From contig NZ_CACSKD010000007.1 of the NCBI RefSeq assembly GCF_902706285.1, positions 1 through 64,000 of the forward strand: 64,000 nucleotides of DNA, given 5' to 3'. This DNA is from Rhizobium sp. 18055 (GTDB lineage Bacteria > Pseudomonadota > Alphaproteobacteria > Rhizobiales > Rhizobiaceae). This document shows positions 56,016 through 64,000 of this stretch, one piece after another. A program made the translations under genes and the position numbers. A model generated the notes under the pieces. It saw only the letters and a list, made by a program, of their open reading frames with translations. It searched no databases and was not told where the DNA came from. Numbering within the stretch: position 1 is the stretch's first letter; the number at the start of each line of letters is the position of its first letter.

Positions 56016-57284
56016 TCACATCAGTGATTCTGATCGTTCCTCCTTCAGCCCTCCGAGCACGGAACCGGGCTTCGATATCCGCACCCGCAGCAGAAACACG
56101 ATCACGGCAATGGCAATGAAGAAGGCCGCAGCCAGAAACGGCGCCCCGGCAAAGGTGATTGCTGTATCCGGCCCGGTAAAATGGCCGAACATCTGCGTGA
56201 AGATCAGCGGCCCGACGATCGTGGTGATGCTGCTGAGGCTCGTCAGCGCCCCCTGCAACTCACCCTGCGCCGATGGCGGCACCTTGCCGGCGGCGATGCT
56301 GCGCAGCGGCGGATCGGCGACATTTTCCATCACCGTCAGCACGATCACCGCATAGACCATCCATCCCTGCCACGCGAAGGCATAGCCGGTCAGCCCGACC
56401 ACCGAGAAGCAGAGGCCGACAACGGCGGTCTTCCATTCCCCGAGGACAGGCACGATCTTCGGCAGCACCAGCGCCATGACCACGGCAGCACCAATCCCGT
56501 AAATCCCAAGCGACAGCCCGATCTCTCCCTCACTCCAGCCGAAACGGTAAGTCGAGACGAACGACCAGACGGCCGGATAGACCGCATGCGCCAGCCAGAA
56601 GAGAAACAGCACGGCGGAGATCCAGCCGATGCCGGGATAGCTGCGCATCTGCTTCAGCGCCCCGAGCGGATTGGCGCGCTTCCATTCGAAGGCACGCCGG
56701 TTCTTCGCGTCCAGCGTCTCCGGCAGCAGGAAGCAGGCGGCAACGAAATTGAGGAAGGAGACCGCCGCAGCGCCATAGAACGGCACCCGCGGGCCGAACT
56801 CGCCCAGAAACCCGCCGATTACTGGACCGACGGTAAAGCCGACACCGAAGGCGATCCCGATCAGCCCGAAATTCTTCGCGCGGTTCTCTTCCGTGCTGAT
56901 GTCGGCGATATAGGCGGAACAGGTGGCAAAGCTGCCGCCGCTCAGGCCCGCCAGCATCCGTCCTATGAAGAGCATCCAGAAGCTCGTGGCCAGCGCGCAG
57001 ATCAGGTTGTCGATCGCAAACGTCAGCACCGACAGCAGCAGGATCGGACGCCGCCCGAACCGGTCGCTGAGATTGCCGAGAAACGGCGCAAACAGGAACT
57101 GCATGCAGGCGTAGACGACCAGCAGCCACCCGCCATCGAGCGCCGCATCGCTGACCGAACCGCCGGTCAACTGTTCGAGATAGGCCGGCAACACGGGCAT
57201 GATGATCGCGATCCCGATCACGTCGAGAAACAGGATCATGAAAACAAGGAAAAGGCCGCGGCGAACGAATTTCGGATCGAGCAT
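56016..57284 (-). CDS. MFS transporter of the TetA/DHA1 family
   Basis: A 422-residue proton antiporter with twelve membrane helices resembling tetracycline exporters. It contains [15 protein letters not shown], motif [17 protein letters not shown] in the loop between helices 2 and 3, [21 protein letters not shown], and the helix-5 antiporter motif [13 protein letters not shown]. Substrate is not proven; many chromosomal homologues do not confer tetracycline resistance. It is preceded by 156 bases and a lysR-type gene on the same strand. Confidence 0.92.
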   Translation of the reverse strand: MLDPKFVRRGLFLVFMILFLDVIGIAIIMPVLPAYLEQLTGGSVSDAALDGGWLLVVYACMQFLFAPFLGNLSDRFGRRPILLLSVLTFAIDNLICALATSFWMLFIGRMLAGLSGGSFATCSAYIADISTEENRAKNFGLIGIAFGVGFTVGPVIGGFLGEFGPRVPFYGAAAVSFLNFVAACFLLPETLDAKNRRAFEWKRANPLGALKQMRSYPGIGWISAVLFLFWLAHAVYPAVWSFVSTYRFGWSEGEIGLSLGIYGIGAAVVMALVLPKIVPVLGEWKTAVVGLCFSVVGLTGYAFAWQGWMVYAVIVLTVMENVADPPLRSIAAGKVPPSAQGELQGALTSLSSITTIVGPLIFTQMFGHFTGPDTAITFAGAPFLAAAFFIAIAVIVFLLRVRISKPGSVLGGLKEERSESLM

Positions 57285-57440
57285 GCGATGTCTCTACAGC
57301 TGTCTGTTGTCTGGAAAGACGATCTCGTCGCCGGCCATGCTACATAACTCACGCCATCGACCGAAACAATCCGTGAACATTTCAATTGTTTTGATAGGCT
57401 CACGACTTCGGCTGATGGAGAACGGGAACAAACAGCGCAC

Positions 57441-58346
57441 CTAAGGCGCTTTCCGCTGCTCCGCCTTGACGAAATCGACAAAGGCCCGCAGCGCAGCCGG
57501 CATGTGATGACGGCTGGCATAGTAGAGAAACGGCCCGGAGAACTCCGTCACCCATTCCTCGAGGATCAGCGTCAGCCTGCCCGCTTCGACGTCGGGCATC
57601 AGCACCTCCTCGAACGTCCGGATGACACCAAGGCCGGCAACGGCAGCCCCGACTTCCATCTCGATCACATTGGCGATGACAGGACCGCTCGGCGTGATCA
57701 TCACTGTTTCGCCATCCCGGTCGAATTCCCACGGCCAGCCAGTTCCGCTCAAAAATCGGTGCCGAATGCAATCGTGATCGAGCAGGTCCTTCGGATGCTG
57801 CGGAATACCGCGGCGCGCGAGATAGTCAGGCGCCGCCGCGGTGATATAGCGCTGCTTGCGCGGCCCGATCGGCACCGCGATCATGTCGCGTTCCAGCCGC
57901 TCGTCATAGCGGATGCCGGCGTCGTATCCCGCGGCCAGCACGTCGATGAAACTATCCTCGCCGACCACTTCGAGCGTCACCTGCGGATAGAGTTTGAGGA
58001 AGCGGTTGGCCATATCGGGCAGAAACGAGCGCGCCACGATGGTCGGAACATTGAGGCGCAAGGTGCCAGCCGGGCTGTCGCGGAAACTGTCGAGTTGCCC
58101 GAGCGCCAAAGCGACTTCGCCGAGCGCCGGTGCCAGCCTCTCCAGCAAGCGTTGCCCGGCTTCGGTCGGCGTCACGCTGCGCGTCGTGCGGTTGAGAAGC
58201 CGAACGCCGAGACGCTCCTCCAGCCGGCGCAGGCAATCGCTGAGCGACGAGGCGGAGACGCCACGCTTGCGCGCCGCCGCCCGAAAGCTGCGCTCCCTTG
58301 CAATCGCCGTGAAGGCATCCAGTTCACTGAGAGGAAGATCATCCAT
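57441..58346 (-). CDS. LysR-family regulator divergent from aldo/keto reductase
   Basis: A 301-residue LysR regulator with HTH in FTAIARERSFRAAARKRGVS and SLSDCLRRLEERLGVRLLNR, and an effector domain from TLRLNVPTIVARSFLP. It belongs to the group that often controls a divergent oxidoreductase. The start of the aldo/keto reductase is 109 bases away, so regulation of that gene is likely, with the TetA-like exporter a second possible target. Confidence 0.9.
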   Translation of the reverse strand: MDDLPLSELDAFTAIARERSFRAAARKRGVSASSLSDCLRRLEERLGVRLLNRTTRSVTPTEAGQRLLERLAPALGEVALALGQLDSFRDSPAGTLRLNVPTIVARSFLPDMANRFLKLYPQVTLEVVGEDSFIDVLAAGYDAGIRYDERLERDMIAVPIGPRKQRYITAAAPDYLARRGIPQHPKDLLDHDCIRHRFLSGTGWPWEFDRDGETVMITPSGPVIANVIEMEVGAAVAGLGVIRTFEEVLMPDVEAGRLTLILEEWVTEFSGPFLYYASRHHMPAALRAFVDFVKAEQRKAP

Positions 58347-58455
58347 TGTGCATTTTCCCGCACGCCCCGTTCGAATTTCGATGGATTATCGCACAAAGCC
58401 GCAACCGATAAAACCACACCGAAGACGCAAGCGAGCGTCCACCAAGGAGAATGGA

Positions 58456-59451
58456 ATGCAGACCTATCGTTTGGGGAAGACCGGCCCCGAGGTATCCACG
58501 CTCGGCCTCGGCTGCATGGGCATGTCGGGCATGTACGGCCCGTCCGACCGCGCCGAGAGCATCGCAACGATCCATGCAGCCCTCGACGTCGGCATCAACC
58601 TGCTCGATACCGGCGATTTCTACGGCATGGGCCATAACGAGATGCTGATCGGCGAGGCTCTGAAGGGCCGCAACCGCGACGATGCCATCATCAGCGTCAA
58701 GTTCGGCGCGCTTCGCGATCCGGCCGGCGGCTGGGGTGGCTATGATTCCCGCCCCGCTGCGATCAAGAACTTCCTCGCCTATACGCTGAAGCGCCTGGAC
58801 GTCGATTATATCAACATCTACCGCCCGGCACGCCTTGATCCCAACGTCCCGATCGAGGAAACGGTGGGCGCCATCGCCGACCTGATCAAGGCCGGATACA
58901 TCAGGCATGTCGGCCTGTCGGAAGTCGGCGCCGACACCATTCGTCGGGCCGCAGCCACCCACCCGATCTGCGATCTGCAGATCGAATATTCGCTGATCTC
59001 GCGGGGCATCGAGGACAACATCCTGCCAACCTGCCGCGAACTCGGCATTGCGATCACCGCCTATGGCGTTCTCTCCCGCGGCCTGATCAGCGGTCATTGG
59101 CAGAAGGGGGACGGCAAGACGGCAGGCGATTTCCGCAGCATGAGCCCGCGCTTCCAGGACGGCAACGTCGATCAGAACCTCGCCCTTGTCGAGCAACTGC
59201 GTCAGATTGCCGAGGAAAAGCGCGTCTCGGTCGCCCAGATCGCCATTGCCTGGGTTGCAGCGAAGGGAGAGGACATTGTGCCCCTCGTCGGCGCCCGAAC
59301 CCGGGCCCGGCTGACGGAAGCGCTGGGCTCGCGCGCTGTCGAGCTATCGGCCGACGACATGGCGGCAATTGAACGCGCCGTACCGAAGGATTCGGCCGCC
59401 GGCGACCGTTATCCGACCGCGATGTTGCGTCACATGGACAGCGAAAAATGA
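58456..59451 (+). CDS. Aldo/keto reductase
   Basis: An NADPH-dependent oxidoreductase of 331 residues with the (alpha/beta)8-barrel AKR fold: GLGCMGMSGMYGP, catalytic D51 and Y56 in DTGDFYGMGHNEMLIG, and K82 in SVKFGALR. At the fourth catalytic position most AKRs have His (YYQHRVDP), but here the sequence is INIYRPARLDPNVP, with the His replaced. This variant is shared by a subset of AKRs and implies altered catalysis. AAGGAG precedes ATG 58456. Divergent from a LysR gene; convergent on the zinc metallopeptidase gene through a terminator. Confidence 0.9.
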   Translation: MQTYRLGKTGPEVSTLGLGCMGMSGMYGPSDRAESIATIHAALDVGINLLDTGDFYGMGHNEMLIGEALKGRNRDDAIISVKFGALRDPAGGWGGYDSRPAAIKNFLAYTLKRLDVDYINIYRPARLDPNVPIEETVGAIADLIKAGYIRHVGLSEVGADTIRRAAATHPICDLQIEYSLISRGIEDNILPTCRELGIAITAYGVLSRGLISGHWQKGDGKTAGDFRSMSPRFQDGNVDQNLALVEQLRQIAEEKRVSVAQIAIAWVAAKGEDIVPLVGARTRARLTEALGSRAVELSADDMAAIERAVPKDSAAGDRYPTAMLRHMDSEK

Positions 59452-59453
59452 AG

Positions 59454-59484
59454 AAAAAGCCGGCCTCGTGAGATCGAGGCCGGC
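59454..59484 (-). terminator. Terminator for the zinc metallopeptidase gene
   Basis: Ten-base arms gccggcctcg (59459-59468) and cgaggccggc (59475-59484) flank a six-base loop. Five A before the left arm (59454-59458) give a U-run on the minus-strand RNA. It lies six bases after the minus-strand gene stop and overlaps the end region of the plus-strand aldo/keto reductase transcript. Confidence 0.85.
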
Positions 59485-59489
59485 GCTTG

Positions 59490-60410
59490 TCAGACCGGGC
59501 CGGAGAAGGTGTCGCAGGACGTCAACTGGCCGCTGTCGAAGCCACGCTTGAACCATTTGACACGCTGTGCCGACGTACCGTGGTTGAAACTCTCGGGAAC
59601 GACATAGCCCTGGCTACGCTTCTGCAGCGTATCGTCGCCGATCTGCTGCGCGGCATTGAGCGCCTCTTCTAGGTCACCTGCTTCCAGGATACCCTTCTGC
59701 TGGGTGAACTTCCCCCAGATACCGGCAAAACAATCGGCCTGCAGCTCGACGCGAACCGACATCTTGTTGGCATCGGCTTCGCTCATGCTCTGCCGGGCCT
59801 CGTTGAACTTCGGAAGGATGCCGAGCAGGTTCTGCACATGATGGCCGACCTCGTGGGACACGACGTAGGCCTCGGCGAAATCGCCGGATGCGCCGAACTT
59901 GCGGCTGAGTTCATTGAAGAACGCGGTGTCGAGATAGACCTTGCGATCGGTCGGGCAATAGAACGGCCCGGTGGCCGCCGAGGCAAAGCCGCAACCCGAT
60001 TTCGTCTGGCCGTTGAACAGCACCAGCCGCGGCTCTTCGTAGTCGCGCCCCATCGTCTGGAAAATGCCGTGCCACGTATCTTCGGTTTCGGCCAGCACAG
60101 TGCGCACGAAGGCCGTCATCTCGTCATTGGCAGCAGGCTGGGTTTCACCACTGGACTGGCTCTGTTCATAACCAGCACCGCCGGTCGAGCCACCATCCAG
60201 CACCTGCATCAGGTCGATGCCCATCGCCTTGAAGATGAAATAGATGACGACGAGAAAGATGATCGTGCCGATGCTGAGCCCGCCACCGCGCCGGCCCGAG
60301 CCGCCGCCGGAAGGAAAGCTGAAGCCCCCGCCTCGGCCCAAACCTCCAGCGGAAGGATCGCTACGGCGATCCTCGATGTTGTCGGACTGACGCCGGCCTT
60401 TCCATTCCAT
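59490..60410 (-). CDS. YpfJ-type neutral zinc metallopeptidase
   Basis: A 306-residue membrane-anchored protein of the neutral zinc metallopeptidase family (YpfJ). A Gly/Ser/Arg-rich N-terminus (residues 1-45) precedes one membrane helix (about 46-62). The periplasmic domain has the zinc motif H186-E-V-G-H190-H in SHEVGHHVQNLL, a distal acidic ligand region VELQADCFAGIWG, and several cysteines. ATG 60410 (MEWKGRRQSDNIEDRR) is the family start. Protease activity in this family is inferred from the motif and rarely demonstrated. Confidence 0.92.
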   Translation of the reverse strand: MEWKGRRQSDNIEDRRSDPSAGGLGRGGGFSFPSGGGSGRRGGGLSIGTIIFLVVIYFIFKAMGIDLMQVLDGGSTGGAGYEQSQSSGETQPAANDEMTAFVRTVLAETEDTWHGIFQTMGRDYEEPRLVLFNGQTKSGCGFASAATGPFYCPTDRKVYLDTAFFNELSRKFGASGDFAEAYVVSHEVGHHVQNLLGILPKFNEARQSMSEADANKMSVRVELQADCFAGIWGKFTQQKGILEAGDLEEALNAAQQIGDDTLQKRSQGYVVPESFNHGTSAQRVKWFKRGFDSGQLTSCDTFSGPV

Positions 60411-60562
60411 GATATTCTCCCACAGAGCCGTGGTTGCTCTTTGATCACTTATATATCCCGGGAGCGCAGAAATTCCAGCCGATTTCGCCCAAGGAGATGC
60501 ATCCATCCGGGCACGGCTTCTGATCGGCCTGCAGACCTTGGCAGCCGACGACAACGGTCTGT

Positions 60563-61678
60563 TCAGGCGCTCGCGGCAGCACCGGGCAAAGACGGATCGG
60601 CAGCCGTTTTCCGGACCGGGCACATGAGCCGCCTCAGGCCATAATGCATGACGGCAACCACGAGCAGCGATGCATAGCCGTCAATCGCATAGTGCCAGCC
60701 CAAAAACACCGAACTCGCCATCACAAAGGCGACATAGGCAAAAGCGATCACACCGAACAGGCGTGAAACCTCTGCTGCGAAGAACGCGTTCAGGGCGATC
60801 AGCCCGACATGCACACTCGGAAAGGCCGAAATGCCCGAGCCAAGTCCTGCCGCCCCGCTTTCATGCAGCGACCAGAGATATTGCTGAAACGCGGCCGCAG
60901 TGCTCATCGAATCGCCTGAGCCGAGCACAGTCAGCTGATCAGCAAATCGATCCTTGTCGCCGGTAACCGCACCATAGAAGGCTGGCCCCGCCGATATCAA
61001 CAGGCCAGCTATGAGGTTTCCGCAAACGACCCATACCAGCATGAACATGCTGACATAGCGCACGCGCACGGCAGCGGTTCTGGGCGAGGTGACGACATAG
61101 AACAGGGCGCCGAAGCAAAGGGCAAACCAGGCACCACTATAGTTCCAGTCAACGACCTTGGAGAGCAGGCCGCCGCCCCAAAACGACGCGAGAAAGAGCC
61201 CGGGCTCCCTCCCGAACGACACCCACACATCGATATCTGCCAGAATCCGGTCATACAGGAAGCCGCCGCGCAGATGCGGCAGGATGTTCTTGATCGACGT
61301 GAACGTGCCCTGGAAAAACATCAGCGCCATCAGCAGGGCCATTCCGGCCAGCAAGTGTGCCAGCCTCTGTGGCGAAAGCGCCCTTCGTATCGCCATCAAG
61401 CGCTTCTCGTTGAAGCGGACGATAATCCATGCCGCATCGAGTAGCAGCGCCACGGCAGGCATGAAGAACAGGAACAGATAGGTCCACTGCTCGAAATACA
61501 GGCTATAGGCCATCCTGGTGCTTTGGCCACAGATGACGAGCAGCATCAGGCCGGCCAGGCAATAGGCGGCGATGGCGACGTAGAGCCAGCGATCGGCAAG
61601 CAGCCGTGTTTTGATCGCAGACGTCAATTGCGAACGCCAGGCGTTTAACCTCACAGCCACTTGCAACCCTGAAAACAT
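60563..61678 (-). CDS. PAP2-superfamily membrane phosphatase
   Basis: A 371-residue protein with six to eight hydrophobic segments and the phosphatidic-acid-phosphatase motifs near the C-terminus: SAFPSVHVGLIALN (C2, with catalytic His) and SVFLGWHYAIDGYAS (C3, His/Asp). The long N-terminal part with LRGGFLYDRILADIDVWV is like the AUR1/inositol-phosphorylceramide-synthase-type PAP2 group. A role in lipid or polyprenyl phosphate turnover is likely. Start chosen at ATG 61678 (GGTGGGA upstream); ATG 61717 and a TTG at 61732 are alternatives. Confidence 0.85.
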   Translation of the reverse strand: MFSGLQVAVRLNAWRSQLTSAIKTRLLADRWLYVAIAAYCLAGLMLLVICGQSTRMAYSLYFEQWTYLFLFFMPAVALLLDAAWIIVRFNEKRLMAIRRALSPQRLAHLLAGMALLMALMFFQGTFTSIKNILPHLRGGFLYDRILADIDVWVSFGREPGLFLASFWGGGLLSKVVDWNYSGAWFALCFGALFYVVTSPRTAAVRVRYVSMFMLVWVVCGNLIAGLLISAGPAFYGAVTGDKDRFADQLTVLGSGDSMSTAAAFQQYLWSLHESGAAGLGSGISAFPSVHVGLIALNAFFAAEVSRLFGVIAFAYVAFVMASSVFLGWHYAIDGYASLLVVAVMHYGLRRLMCPVRKTAADPSLPGAAASA

Positions 61679-61906
61679 TTCGGATCCCACCAATCCAGGA
61701 AAGCACACCCCGATCATTCGTTTCAGCAACAATAAGGAGCACGCTAACGATTAATATTCGGTAACTGATATGTATTCAAAGGTTGCAATTTTTACACAAT
61801 TTTAGCGGAGGATTTCAAGGAGTTTGAACAGGCGCCTGACCGGCAGTTGACGCCCGCTTGCTTTCGCTGTTTCTAAATCGCGGGAGAACTCGGGAGAGGA
61901 ACAAAC

Positions 61907-62935
61907 ATGAAAGCCGTGCGCCTCGAAGCAACCGGACAACTGTCTCTGCGCAACGTCGAAAAGCCGGCTCCTGGCTCGGGTGAGCTGCTGGTGCGGGTCG
62001 AGGCCTGCGGTATCTGCGGTACCGACCGCCATCTGTTCCACGGAGAGTTTCCATCAAAACCGCCCGTTACATTGGGCCATGAGTTCACCGGCATCGTCGA
62101 ACAGATCGGTCCGGGCGTGACCGGCTTTCGCAACGGGATGCGAATTACGGGAGATCCAAACATCTCTTGCGGCCAGTGCCCGGAATGCCAACGCGGCCGC
62201 GTCAATCTTTGCACCAATCTTCGGGCCATCGGCATTCATCGCGACGGCGGCTTTGCCGAGCATGTCATCGTGCCAGAAAAACAGGCCTTCGTACTGCCCG
62301 ATGACCTCGACCCCCTGCATGGCGCCTTCTGCGAGCCCCTCGCCTGCTGCCTGCATGGCGTGGACCTCGCAGACATTCGCACGGGCTCGTCGGTGATCGT
62401 TCTCGGCGGTGGCGTCATCGGGCTGCTGGTCGTCCAACTCGCCCGCCTCGCCGGCGCTACCAAGGTCGTGCTTGTCACCCGCAGCGCCGAAAAGCGGCGC
62501 CTCGCCGAAAGCCTCGGCGCAACCGCCACCGCCGATGCAAGCGATGGCGACATCACCGATCGTCTGACGTCACCGCATGGCTTGCTGCCTGATGGTGCCG
62601 ATGTCGTCATCGAGTGCGCAGGCGTTGCGGAAACCATCGAACAGGCGCCATCGCTGGCGCGGCGCGGCGGCACCGTCGTCATTCTCGGCGTCATGCCACA
62701 GGGCGTGAAGACCACCATCGAACCCTTCGATCTGCTGTTCCGCGAGATCAGGCTGATCGGCTCGTTCATCAACCCCTTCACCCACCGGCGCGCTGCCGAG
62801 CTGATCGCCTCGGGCATCATCAAGGTCGAGCCGTTGATTTCCCGCCGCATCGGCCTTGGCGAGGCCGTCGAAGCGATTACCAATCCAGCGCGTCCGGGAG
62901 AGATTCGCGCACTTGTCGTGCCCGGCCTCGGCTGA
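61907..62935 (+). CDS. Zinc-dependent alcohol/polyol dehydrogenase
   Basis: A 342-residue medium-chain dehydrogenase with catalytic-zinc motifs CGICGTDRHLFHGE and GHEFTGIVEQIG, structural-zinc cluster CGQCPECQRGRVNLC, and Rossmann motif VLGGGVIGLLVVQLARLAGA. The pattern is that of sorbitol/threonine-type dehydrogenases; the precise substrate is unknown. A GGAGAGGAAC site precedes ATG 61907. It is separate from carB (170 bases), so it has its own transcript. Confidence 0.9.
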   Translation: MKAVRLEATGQLSLRNVEKPAPGSGELLVRVEACGICGTDRHLFHGEFPSKPPVTLGHEFTGIVEQIGPGVTGFRNGMRITGDPNISCGQCPECQRGRVNLCTNLRAIGIHRDGGFAEHVIVPEKQAFVLPDDLDPLHGAFCEPLACCLHGVDLADIRTGSSVIVLGGGVIGLLVVQLARLAGATKVVLVTRSAEKRRLAESLGATATADASDGDITDRLTSPHGLLPDGADVVIECAGVAETIEQAPSLARRGGTVVILGVMPQGVKTTIEPFDLLFREIRLIGSFINPFTHRRAAELIASGIIKVEPLISRRIGLGEAVEAITNPARPGEIRALVVPGLG

Positions 62936-63105
62936 AGCGGAAATTACCCTGTCGATTCCTGTCGATTCCGAAAATTTTGGGGTTCCGTTCGCGGACACAT
63001 TTGCCTATAAGCCGCTTCTAGCCTGAAAACACCATTACATGCGCGACCCGACCCGGTGCTTCCCACCCTGGCCGGCTTTCTGCGCAGCTAGAGACTGGAA
63101 AAAAC

Positions 63106-64000
63106 ATGCCGAAGCGCCAAGACATCAAATCGATCCTCATCATCGGCGCGGGACCGATCGTCATTGGCCAGGCTTGCGAATTCGACTACTCCGGCACACA
63201 GGCCTGCAAGGCGCTGAAGGAGGAAGGCTACCGCGTCATCCTCGTCAACTCCAACCCGGCGACGATCATGACCGACCCGGGCCTGGCCGACGCCACCTAC
63301 GTCGAACCGATCACCCCTGAAGTCGTCGCCAAGATCATCGCCAAGGAACGGCCGGACGCACTGCTGCCGACCATGGGCGGCCAGACGGCGCTCAACACCG
63401 CGCTCTCCCTGAAGCGCATGGGCGTTCTCGACCGCTACAATGTCGAAATGATCGGCGCCAAGCCGGCAGCCATCGACATGGCCGAAGATCGCGCCTTGTT
63501 CCGCGAAGCCATGCAGCGCATCGGCTTGGAAACCCCGAAGTCGATGCTGGCCAACGCCACCGACATCAAGGACGCCGACCGCAAGACCCATGAGATCGAG
63601 CGCAACAAGGTCAAGGCCGAACTGTCCGGCGCCGACCTCGACAAAGCGCTCGATGCGCTCGAGAACCAGTGGAACCTCGGCGAGACCGACCGCAAGCAGC
63701 GCTACATCAGCCACGCCATGGCGATTGCCGCGCAGGCGATCGACGTCGTCGGCCTGCCCGCCATCATCCGCCCGTCCTTCACCATGGGCGGCACCGGTGG
63801 TGGTATCGCTTACAACCGCTCGGAGTTCTTCGAAATCATCGGTGGCGGCCTCGATGCCTCGCCGACGACAGAAGTGCTGATCGAAGAATCGGTTCTCGGC
63901 TGGAAGGAATACGAGATGGAAGTGGTCCGCGACTCGGCGGACAACTGCATCATCATCTGCTCGATCGAAAACATCGACCCTATGGGCGTCCACACCGGCG
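63106..64000 (+). CDS. carB: Carbamoyl-phosphate synthase large subunit (5' part)
   Basis: CarB makes carbamoyl phosphate from bicarbonate, ammonia (delivered by CarA) and two ATP. The window holds the first 298 residues, running off the right edge: [20 protein letters not shown], then [31 protein letters not shown] and the ATP-grasp segment [18 protein letters not shown]. Between residues about 145 and 210 there is a highly charged insertion ([19 protein letters not shown] onward) that the E. coli protein lacks and that appears to be an alphaproteobacterial feature. The start has only a weak GGAA site. It lies 9.4 kb from carA, so the two subunits are separately transcribed. Confidence 0.95.
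   Translation, partial: MPKRQDIKSILIIGAGPIVIGQACEFDYSGTQACKALKEEGYRVILVNSNPATIMTDPGLADATYVEPITPEVVAKIIAKERPDALLPTMGGQTALNTALSLKRMGVLDRYNVEMIGAKPAAIDMAEDRALFREAMQRIGLETPKSMLANATDIKDADRKTHEIERNKVKAELSGADLDKALDALENQWNLGETDRKQRYISHAMAIAAQAIDVVGLPAIIRPSFTMGGTGGGIAYNRSEFFEIIGGGLDASPTTEVLIEESVLGWKEYEMEVVRDSADNCIIICSIENIDPMGVHTG

Noticed and set aside
62950-62971. Short direct repeat (cctgtcgatt twice) before carB
   Set aside because: Two 10-base copies only; no dyad or context to support a function.

Overview
The window looks like chromosomal DNA of a GC-rich alphaproteobacterium of the Rhizobiaceae (Agrobacterium/Rhizobium group). The indicators are a RopA-type porin, the trehalose genes thuA and thuB, an FnrN-hemN pair with matching anaeroboxes, multiple Ku proteins with LigD, a RIME-like intergenic repeat, and a 685-residue alphaproteobacterial RpoD. 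No rRNA, tRNA or CRISPR array was seen.

Layout. 1-4622 is accessory: an IS21-family element with its left side missing, an orphan terminator, a phage-repressor-like HTH gene coupled to a 56-codon ORF, and about 1.4 kb with no convincing gene. 4623-9097 is a non-homologous end-joining locus with two ku genes, a 92-residue companion and ligD, which carries an in-frame TGA at codon 58. 9196-12424 is an aldehyde-detoxification unit (GAF-Fis regulator, aldehyde dehydrogenase, DUF779 protein) with the same 7-4-7 palindrome in front of regulator and dehydrogenase. 12441-16690 holds a small protein gene, a candidate sRNA, a LacI regulator and thuAB. 16973-19206 holds a serine hydrolase and an aminotransferase. 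19300-28582 is a low-oxygen regulon: FnrN, hemN, a GbsR-type regulator and cydDCABX, with two FNR-type boxes and a 20-bp palindrome. 28606-41182 mixes small stress, transport and envelope genes, RopA, an aminoglycoside phosphotransferase, a class D beta-lactamase with a divergent LysR regulator, and a DUF930 protein. 41223-50225 (all minus strand) is rpoD, tdh, kbl, recQ and dnaG. 50607-54437 holds a second candidate sRNA, a conserved hypothetical gene, yqeY, carA and a toxin-antitoxin pair. 54495-64000 holds MATE and MFS exporters, a LysR/aldo-keto reductase pair, a zinc metallopeptidase, a PAP2 protein, a zinc alcohol dehydrogenase and the 5' part of carB.

How the genes work together. The clearest circuit is microaerobic: FnrN (oxygen-sensing cysteines) probably acts on its own gene and hemN through one box and on the gbsR-cyd operon through a second box that overlaps the hemN stop codon. 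Heme supply and the high-affinity bd oxidase would then rise together. A second circuit is the aldehyde unit with shared operators. The least explained features are the two structured, promoter-to-terminator intergenic units at 12891-13036 (minus) and 50607-50797 (plus), and the TGA-interrupted ligD.
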